A DNA stretch of 64,000 bases from Nephrocerus scutellatus (taxonomy: Eukaryota; Arthropoda; Insecta; Diptera; Pipunculidae). The DNA lies in assembly GCA_947095585.1 (NCBI GenBank), contig OX352761.1, forward strand, positions 19,359,277 through 19,423,276. The letters run 5' to 3'. The position numbers were made by a program, and so were the translations under genes. The first letter of the stretch is position 1; each line of letters opens with the position of its first letter. The notes under the pieces are model-generated. The model saw nothing but the letters and a program-made list of their open reading frames with translations, had not been told where the DNA came from and did no database searches. Shown one piece after another: positions 57,155-64,000 of this stretch.

Positions 57155-57895
57155 ATGTAGACTATATGCGTGCGAGAAAAAATGAGCGGGCCGACTATAG
57201 TTAAATTGAAGTTGTGCTTAGCCAGAAGAGATTGACACTACGCGAATGTAATAGTTATAGTAACATGGAAAATGTTATCTATAGTATTATGGTAACATTG
57301 AAAATATACTACTTCTCTCGTGTGGCTAACCACAGCCTTAAAGGGGTTCGCACACTTATAATGCTCGGCTATATGCTTGGCTCAGCGTGGTCGTTTTGGA
57401 AGAGGAGAAGAAAAGAGAAGTTATATATGAGCTTGTGTTTTGAATGCCTGTATATCATAGTGATGTGAGAAGACAGAGCTGGCAGAGCATTTCATATACG
57501 TGTTGTACGGCTGAAGAACGAATGACTGAATTTAACTGTACGTCCGAAGATAGGCTTGAAGGTAAACTGATGAGTATTTAGAGCGCCACGAGTATTGCGG
57601 TTAAATTGAAATTGTGGTGAAGGGATTTTGACCTTTTCTACCAAATTTGTGGTTTTATGCGTTCCCGTGCTTCTTTTGTGCTTGCTCTCTCTAATATTAT
57701 TTTTATGACAATTTTCTCTATTACTAATTACAAAAATACAAATAGTATGGGAACGGACCTAATGTGTTCTTCATATCTTTCTAGTTCTGTCTAGCTGTCT
57801 AATTCATTTTTATGGGATCAATCTCTTCTGGCTTGCCACAATTTTAAAGTCGTCGTGCTCATTTTTTCTCGCACCGCCCAAATATAAATCAATTG
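57155..57895. mobile_element. Rep-E foldback MITE, copy 2, split by an insertion
   Basis: The left arm and centre lie at 57,165-57,335 (GCGAGAAAAAATGAGCGGGC, then GTGGCTAACCACAG). The outer right arm reappears at 57,830-57,880 (GGCTTGCCACAATTTTAAAG, TGCTCATTTTTTCTCGCAC). The ~490 bp between is foreign; within it TTAAATTGAAATTGTGG (57,602) repeats arm sequence, so a second partial copy may be nested. Confidence 0.65.
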
Positions 57896-58235
57896 TACTA
57901 AAAAAAATGAAGATATGGGCACAACACGACTTTTGTAAATGTATATTAAATTTTTTTAAAATTTTCATTTTTTTTTGTTTAAATTTCTTTTGCACTTAAC
58001 AGATTTCTCCCAAGTGCTATACTTTTTGAGTTATTTGGGAAAACTCGAAAAACTGCCTAAGTAAACTGTCCCTTTCGGCTCTCAGATTTCCGTCAAAATC
58101 ATCTTGCCCCTCACAATTTATGTAAACAGATTAAATATTTTCATCCCGATAAGTTCAACCGTTTGGGCTGTAGAGTTGACACAGACAGACAGATATATGT
58201 ACTTCTTTCTACTATGTAAAAGAAAGTAAAAAGAA
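57896..58235 (+). repeat. Rep-B copy just downstream of TfIIFalpha
   Basis: GATATGGGCACAACACGACT, TGTAAATGTATATTAAATTT, CTTTTGCACTTAACAGATTT, TTTCCGTCAAAATCATCTTG, CCCGATAAGTTCAACCGTTT, then ACAGACAGACAG and the family end TTTCTACTATGTAAAAGAAA (58,206). Both ends present. Confidence 0.8.
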
Positions 58236-58281
58236 AAAAATGGCATTAAAAAACAATTATGTACACAACAAACTTTACACA

Positions 58282-60232
58282 TTATTTATTTATTTTAATG
58301 CTGAGATACATTTTGCCCTGTATTGTCTGTTTAACCGGATTTATTTTCTTAAGGATTTGAGTCATCGTTTCCACTAACCGTTCACTAGATACACCAGTCT
58401 TTTTATTTTTAAATTTTGTCAGCAATTCAGTAGCTGTCATTGGCTTTCGCATTAGATATCGGCGAACAGCTTCCTCTGTAATGCCATAGTCGCTGTTGAT
58501 GAGATGAATGATATTTAAAAATTTAAAAAATAAAAGAAAAAATGCTCTTGAACTATGCAAATTCTTACTCCTTATTGCTTGTATTGACGACTCCGGCAAA
58601 TGTTGATGGCAATGATGGTGTTGATTCCACTTTAGTTCGCTTAGCTGGTGTGCTTACCGGACTGTTGCTGTTCTCTGATCCAGTTAGATCAGTCGGCATA
58701 CTATTCATTTTACGCTTATTAGAATCGTTAGACAATGTTGGTGTCGCTGAACGCGATAAGTTTGCTCCATTTTTAGTACTGTCTTTTAACTTTTTCTTAT
58801 TACCTTCCAGCTCAGAATCCGAACTATTTGAACTGAAATCACTTGAGGACTCTTTTGGAAGTAAGTTTTTTTTAAATCATACAAACCGACAAACGAACTA
58901 TTTTTTTTCATATAACTGTACCTTTCTTTTCTTCCTTTGAATGTTTTTTGTTTTTCTTTTTATCCTTATTTGACTCTTCTTTTTCTTTTTGTTTCTTCTT
59001 TTTTTCCTCCTCATCATTGTCGGAAACATCGGATTTTTTCTCTTCATCTTCCTCCTCGTCAGAAGTCAACAACTTCCTCAATGCATCCTCTTCTGCCACC
59101 GATTTCATGTCTTTGCTTAGTTTGGCTTCTGGATCTGGCTCGCTTTAAGAACAAAAGTTAGAATGGAACGTGAAATTAAGTTGAATTGGAAACCATACTC
59201 CTCGCTAGACTCTGTATCATAATCCATTTCACGACCCTCTTCGTCACCATCATCGGATTCTTCAAAGGCCTCGTCGTCGACATCACGTTTTTTCTTTTTC
59301 TTGTCTGGAAGACCCTTTTTACCCTTCTTCTTCTTATCATCATCACTGTCCTCCTCTTTTTTCTTTTTTTCCTCTTCCTCTTCAGAGTCAGAATCGTCAT
59401 CAGAGTCTATCCATTCATCCATATCACTAATCTTTAACTCTTTAGATTTCTTCGTAGCTCCCTTAATTTTTACCTCCTCGGGGTCTTGTTCTTCTTCTTC
59501 GTCACCCTTAAGGCGTTTCCTCAACATTAGAGAGAAATAATTCATTACTTTTTTACGACGACCAAACTCCTGCTCCGCTTCTTCCGCTGAAAGGGCTTTA
59601 TACCTTAAAACAATATTATATATTTATAAAAACTTTCATTTGACACATACTTTGAAGATAACTTACCTTTGGATTGGTTGGAAATTGTACCATTCATTTA
59701 GGGGATAAGCTTCAATTGCTCCATCAGGAGCGTGTGTAAATACATAAAAAGCGGCATTCTCGCTCACACCTCCTTCACGGATTCCCTTGAACTTTTTACC
59801 GTTTTTGCCACCTACTTTTAGTATCCAAGGCTGTGCTTCGGGGCGATACTTTTTTGCGATTATGCCAAATTTTTTACGTCGGACTTCCTCACGAAGATCA
59901 CGATTGTATTCGGATCCAGCACCAAACTTAGGCATATCCTCGTCCATTCCACGAAATTCCTTCATGTTGTTCTCTCGTTCCAGTTTAACATTGCGCCACT
60001 GTGCAAAGTCAACATTGAGCGTGGCATTAAAACGCATTACATGATTTTTTTTGCGAAGATTTTTTGGAACTCGAATATTAAATTCTTGTACATTAGCTGG
60101 AGTTGAAGCTGTTGCCGCACTAGCACCAGCACTGGAAACAGAGTTCTATTTAGGATAGCAAATGTAAATATTTTCTTATATTTTGATCACATAATTTTTT
60201 CTACTTACAAGTGGTTTTTGTACAGCCGACAT
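58282..60232 (-). CDS. TfIIFalpha: Transcription factor IIF large subunit (RAP74), 6 exons
   Basis: Minus-strand exons, 5' to 3': 60232-60209, 60145-59667, 59603-59199, 59142-58922, 58851-58569, 58492-58282. Splice sites are GT..AG and phases agree throughout; 540 aa, a little shorter than I recall for the fly protein (about 577). The conserved N-terminal dimerisation domain (VQEFNIRVPKNLRKKNHVMR, FAQWRNVKLERE, EAQPWILKVGGKNGKKFKG) spans residues 30-170. Residues 215-380 are extremely charged (Asp/Glu/Lys/Ser runs). The C-terminal winged helix is at about 472-540 (YGITEEAVRRYLMRKPMTA, TIQGKMYLSIK). TFIIF binds RNA polymerase II in the initiation complex; the C-terminal domain contacts the CTD phosphatase FCP1. 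The start MSAVQKPL fits exon 1 phase. AATAAA overlaps the stop. Confidence 0.95.
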
Positions 60233-60724
60233 TTTTTAGTTCTAACTTCTAACTTTGTTATACCTTCTTCTTTAGCGAAGAATTTAAGAAGCCGAAAAAA
60301 GCAATGCAAGCAAAAATTGTTAACTATTAAAACAAAAAACGACTAGTTACTGTACATTTACATTCACATTGGGAACGAAGAAATCACTCTTATATGACAG
60401 TTGTGAAATGTCACGACTAGAATACTGCAAAATGCTGTTCTGAGCGCTGTAGTGTACTGAAGAACTAAATAGTAGACAGAATCCGCTATACATATTATAC
60501 TAATGTTGAATTCGAATGGCGAAACAATTCAATAGTTTCCCACACAAATTGTTTTTTGATTCTTTCATAGATGATTCATGAAATGAATAAAAAAACATAA
60601 ACACAAAACGAAACGGAGACTATCCACATGAACACTATCATAGTAAAGTGTAATAGAAGGGTTTGACATGAATGTAATTTCGTTATTGCTTACAACGGAG
60701 AGATTTATTCTGAATTATTTTGTT
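60233..60724. other. Upstream flank of TfIIFalpha
   Basis: Part of the 2.3-kb divergent intergenic region with P58IPK. It should hold the TfIIFalpha promoter; no core element is clear to me. Confidence 0.4.
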
Positions 60725-61070
60725 AATTAACTAGGGGAAATACCCGGCGTTTCCCTTCTTGCTCATCCCACTGACCATCTTTCACCCATCAGCCACCCAG
60801 AAATCTATAGAATCAACACTTATAACGGCAAAAAATATATACGTGTTCGAATCGTGAGTTATGGTCACGAGTTTACACAAAATTCCCAGGGAAATGAATA
60901 CTTTCAGTTTTCCCGAAATTTCCAATTTTTCGGGCAACTTTTTCAATTGTTCTTTCCGTATAAACATTACTCGGTCTATGACGAACATTTTTAAATACAA
61001 ATGAGCCAAATCAGTTCAGCCGTTCTTAACTTGCATACGAACAGCATTTCATTTTTGTTTATATAGATGT
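60725..61070. repeat. Dispersed repeat related to 56,445-56,785
   Basis: Starts AAATACCCGGCGTTTCCC and ends TTCATTTTTGTTTATATAGA. See the 56.4-kb entry for the shared ends. Confidence 0.45.
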
Positions 61071-61129
61071 GGTTAAATAGAAATATCTATTTAAAGAAAA
61101 ATTAAATTAAATTCGTCTTTGCTTGTTAT

Positions 61130-61365
61130 TTCTCGAAACTCACATTTACCAACCGATTTTTATGAAATTTTCAATGTATATTATTGGCAGGTGGAGAGAG
61201 GTTATAGGATATATATATACACTACTCTTCATACTTCCAGGAGATGGAAATATAAAATGGTACAATCAGCCACATTTACCAACCGATTTTTATAAAATTC
61301 TAAATGCTTATTACTGGCAGGTGGAGGAAGGTTATAGGCTAGAGTACACCCCCTTCCACCTAGCA
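61130..61365 (+). repeat. Two-unit tandem repeat, ~127 bp
   Basis: CACATTTACCAACCGATTTT at 61,142 recurs at 61,271, each followed by TAT.AAATT and, 35 bp on, GGCAGGTGGAG..AGGTTATAGG. The units are about 85-90% alike by eye. Confidence 0.8.
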
Positions 61366-61574
61366 GGGTTGGCAAAAGTAAAAAGTTAATATCGGCCACT
61401 TTTACAGCCAAAAATAGCTTAATTATCTAGAAAATCTAGTAAGTGTCTGTCTACGGTACTATGTTTAAATTTTAATTCTTTTAAAACCAATAAAATATAA
61501 GATGGGTAAAGCTTTGAAAATTGTTTTGATTGATGGATTGATAAGAATGGATGATGTTAATGTAAAAAAAATGT

Positions 61575-61738
61575 AATGGAAGGGACCAACAACTTAATGC
61601 CGTATCCGAATGTCGAATTGATTGACAAGTTATTACTTTCGGACGTTTGTCAGACATTCACGCGAAGTAAGACACCGTCAAAAATACTTTTGGTGTTACT
61701 GGGATTCGAACCACGAACCTCCTGCTCAGAAAGCCATG
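61575..61738 (-). mobile_element. tRNA-derived SINE, truncated copy
   Basis: Minus strand. Box B GGTTCGAATCCCAGTAACAC lies at 61,712-61,693, then TTTTTGACGGTGTC, GACAAACGTCCGAAAGTAAT and GGTCCCTTCCATTACAT. Box A and the 3' ATT tail are lost. Confidence 0.75.
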
Positions 61739-61844
61739 CTCAAATATAAAACATTCAAAATTAACTCAATTGAATTTAATTTATGGACTACATTTACTAC
61801 GTGACAACAATAAAACACATTGACTAAATAGACAATAGCTGTAT

Positions 61845-61990
61845 TTTATTGAATTCGAGTTGGGAATTACAACAACAAGTGCACTGACGAATTCCTTCTT
61901 TGGAATTTGAAAAACTGCCGTTTGGCAGGTTTTGGCTGGTTTTGACTTTCGAATTCGGATTCGGATTCCAAATAAAATACAGCTAATGTT
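61845..61990. mobile_element. Rep-C MITE, short copy
   Basis: AATAGCTGTATTTTATTGAA on the left and CAAATAAAATACAGCTAATG on the right are TIRs. Inside: GGAATTACAACAACAAGTGC, ACTGACGAATTCCTTCTT, and repeated GGATTC words near the right end. About 140 bp. Confidence 0.75.
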
Positions 61991-62243
61991 GTTAGTGTTG
62001 TTTATTTTTTCTCATAGTATAACCACTCTGACTACAAATATGAACGCTTTCTCTTTAGTAATTAGTAATTTTAATGATAAAGAAAACAGAACTTAAGGCA
62101 ACCAATCAGCAACAACCACATTTGTGCATTTGTGTCACACGTATGGCACCCAAGGGAGTTCAAAAGCTTGTTATCTTTTTCCCACTTGCTTCGAACAAAT
62201 ATACATAGATATATAAATGTCTTTTTTTATTAAAATTATTTTC

Positions 62244-62250
62244 TGACGTG
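62244..62250 (+). promoter_or_regulatory. Candidate unfolded-protein-response element
   Basis: TGACGTG, the core bound by XBP1/ATF6-type bZIP factors, lies 316 bp upstream of the P58IPK ATG. P58IPK is an established UPR target in animals. A 7-bp match occurs by chance about once in 8 kb per window counting both strands, so position is the only support. Confidence 0.3.
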
Positions 62251-62565
62251 TTTGTCAAAAACCAAAAAAATCTTTATTTTGTTCGACACGGCACACGATT
62301 TTCTGTAAAGACAGTTGGAAATTAAGGACGGGAGAATTCGACTAATTAATAGTTATTTCTTTATTTAGTTGCAAGAAATAGTTTGTGTCATCAATTCTTA
62401 TTACGCTTTCTCTAAAAAAAAGGACCCGGAAATGATTGCACTGCAATTGTAGTCGAAAAAGGACACTACAGAAGAGGAAAAATATAAATTTAATAAGCGG
62501 AATTAAAGGCTTCTTTTCTACTGAAAACGATAACTTTTTATCATCCTTCTAACAAAGTCACAAAA

Positions 62566-64000
62566 ATGGCTGTTCGGCTGGGTGAAATCCTACCATTTGG
62601 TCCCGATAAGAAATTGACGGCATGTCTTCTGATGTTGCTCTTAGAACTTTTCCTTGAAGGTAAAGATTTCATATTTAAGTAATAAGAATATTAATGCAAA
62701 TTCATTCAATTAAAGGTGCGGAAGCTGTCCCCAGCACCGCTGATATAGAAAATCATTTGGAACTCGGAAGAGAATTTCTTGCCAGAGGACAGTTGGCTGA
62801 CGCACTAACACATTACCATGCAGCTGTTGGTAGGCTAAATATGTTCCAATTGCTCGCAAATTAGAAAATATTAATTGGAGAATTATAATTTTCAGAGGGA
62901 GATCCATCAAACTACTTAACCCTGTTCAAACGAGGAACCGTTTACTTAGCGTTAGGTAAAACTCGTTTTGCAATTCGCGACTTTACCAGAGTTTTGGAAT
63001 TGAAACCAGATTTCACAGCGGCTCGGCTACAACGAGGAACTGTCTACATGAAGACGGGCGATTATAATTTAGCTAAAGAGGATTTTAAAGTTGTAGTAAG
63101 TATTATTAATATTAGTGTAATTTAAAAACTTTAAAATAATAATTTTCCATTTGATTCCTATTCTTAGCTGAAATTTGAACCATACAACGAAATGGCAAAC
63201 GATGGTTACTCTCGGATTACGCCAGCCATAGAACAATGGACGATAGTTCAAGAGCTTATTAGAGGCGATGATCGGCGCAACGCAATTGCGTTACTAACGC
63301 AACTGCTTGAAGTCTCACCCTGGTCGACGGTATTTCGACAAGCAAGAGCCGATGCGTATATAGCGGATAATGATTACTTAGCTGCTATCTCAGATTTGAG
63401 ATCAGTAAATAAACTCTCACAGGACAGCACAACAGGCTATTATCGGATTGCTAAACTTCTATATAGCATTGGGCATGCAACAACCTCTCTAAAGGAGATT
63501 CGCGAATGCCTGAAACTAGATCCCGAGCACAAAGAGTGTTTGCCATTTTACAAGACATTAAAACGAATCGAAAAATGGCTTGTTTCAGCTGAAACGGCAC
63601 GTGAGGAGAAGCAATACCCCGATTGCATCCAATCAGCAGAGTCTGTTTTAAAACATGAAAAGGTAGAACCGATGATTATCTTTGAAGCAAAACGATTACT
63701 TTGCACGTGCTACAGCCGTGATGAGCAACATACAAAAGCTTTAGGATATTGCAAAGAGGCGCTTGATATATTTAAGGACGCACAATTGCTTTGCGATCGT
63801 GCGGATGCATATATCGGGGCAGAAATGTACGATGATGCAATACACGATTTCCAAGCTGCCTTAGAAATAGATGAGAACCTCCAACGTGCCAGGGAGGGTA
63901 TTGAGAAATCAAAACGATTACAAAAACAATCCGAACGAAGAGACTACTATAAAATATTAGGGGTTAAGCGCAATGCCAGCAAACAAGAGATAGTCAAAGC
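62566..64000 (+). CDS. P58IPK: P58IPK / DNAJC3 ER co-chaperone, 5' part (continues beyond window)
   Basis: Exons: 62566-62659, 62716-62829, 62896-63095, 63168-64000 (open at the edge). Introns are GT..AG and phases agree; 413 residues visible. The N-terminus MAVRLGEILP then a hydrophobic CLLMLLLELFLEG (20-32) is an ER signal sequence. Nine-or-so TPR units follow (for example YLTLFKRGTVYLALGKTRFA, ARLQRGTVYMKTGDYNLAKE, AKRLLCTCYSRDEQHTKALG). The J domain begins at about residue 395 (DYYKILGVKRNASKQEIVKA); the HPD motif lies outside the window. Known role: delivers unfolded clients to BiP in the ER lumen through the J domain and is induced by ER stress. The gene is divergent from TfIIFalpha. 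Nothing suggests damage. Confidence 0.95.

Noticed and set aside
58282..58599. TfIIFalpha last exon starting at the ATG near 58,599 as a separate 105-aa protein
   Set aside because: The first part of that frame is intron; the acceptor at 58,494-58,493 joins it in phase to exon 5.
58542..59540. Long plus-strand open frames rich in Ser/Phe/Leu
   Set aside because: They are the antisense of the charged Glu/Asp/Lys region of TfIIFalpha, whose exon structure and conserved domains are clear on the minus strand.

Overview
The window is 64 kb of AT-rich, intron-bearing nuclear DNA from an insect, almost certainly a higher (brachyceran/schizophoran) fly. Four protein-coding genes have Drosophila-like orthologues and GT..AG introns. 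The rest is mostly decayed transposable elements typical of Diptera: RTE-type, Jockey and LOA-clade non-LTR retrotransposons, mariner, a Ty3/gypsy remnant, tRNA-derived SINEs and several MITE-like families. I cannot name the species.

Layout. 1-20 kb: no host gene; stacked TE relics (RTE, a Jockey element with a mariner inside it, LOA with a SINE inside it), three copies of a family built from ~120-bp internal repeats, a 0.6-kb G/T-rich minisatellite, and small TIR or tandem elements. 20.3-29.9 kb: a complete 11-exon gene on the + strand, the TMCC-family orthologue Dementin (590 aa). Intron 2 (4.6 kb) holds a MITE, a Rep-A copy and a LOA element; intron 9 (2.6 kb) holds antisense RTE and LOA relics. 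30-41 kb: TEs only, including a 1,240-bp near-identical tandem duplication, a SINE with recognisable A and B boxes, and a gypsy protease/integrase remnant. 41.6-47.4 kb: an 8-exon gene on the - strand for a PA-TM-RING ubiquitin ligase (godzilla / RNF13-RNF167 type, 577 aa), with a LOA relic in its 3.6-kb sixth intron. 47.4-58 kb: TE relics, including a LOA fragment carrying a piece of histone H2A, a mariner and two MITE families. 58.3-60.2 kb: TfIIFalpha (RAP74, 6 exons, - strand, 540 aa). 62.6-64.0 kb: the 5' two-thirds or more of P58IPK (DNAJC3), + strand, running off the window edge as its J domain begins.

The four genes do not form a pathway. They are an ER/endosome-type membrane protein (Dementin), an endosomal E3 ligase (godzilla), a general transcription factor (TfIIFalpha) and an ER-lumen co-chaperone of the unfolded protein response (P58IPK). 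TfIIFalpha and P58IPK are divergent, 2.3 kb apart. All four gene models were built by eye from splice sites and reading phase; every internal exon junction keeps frame.

Repeat names used below are local: Rep-A (~120-bp internal repeats, ends AATTCTCTA/TAGAGAATT), Rep-B (ends in GGGCACAACACGACTT), Rep-C (ends AGCTGTATTTTATT, with AATTACAACAACAA inside), Rep-D (TIR with AAAACTCTGCCCCAGA), Rep-E (foldback with TGGTTAGCCAGA). I see no CRISPR, no bacterial features and no clear new cellular system. The most unusual items are the H2A fragment inside a LOA relic, the 1,240-bp tandem duplication, the Rep-A family, the SINE family, the G/T minisatellite and a 465-bp insert with a 12-bp target duplication.
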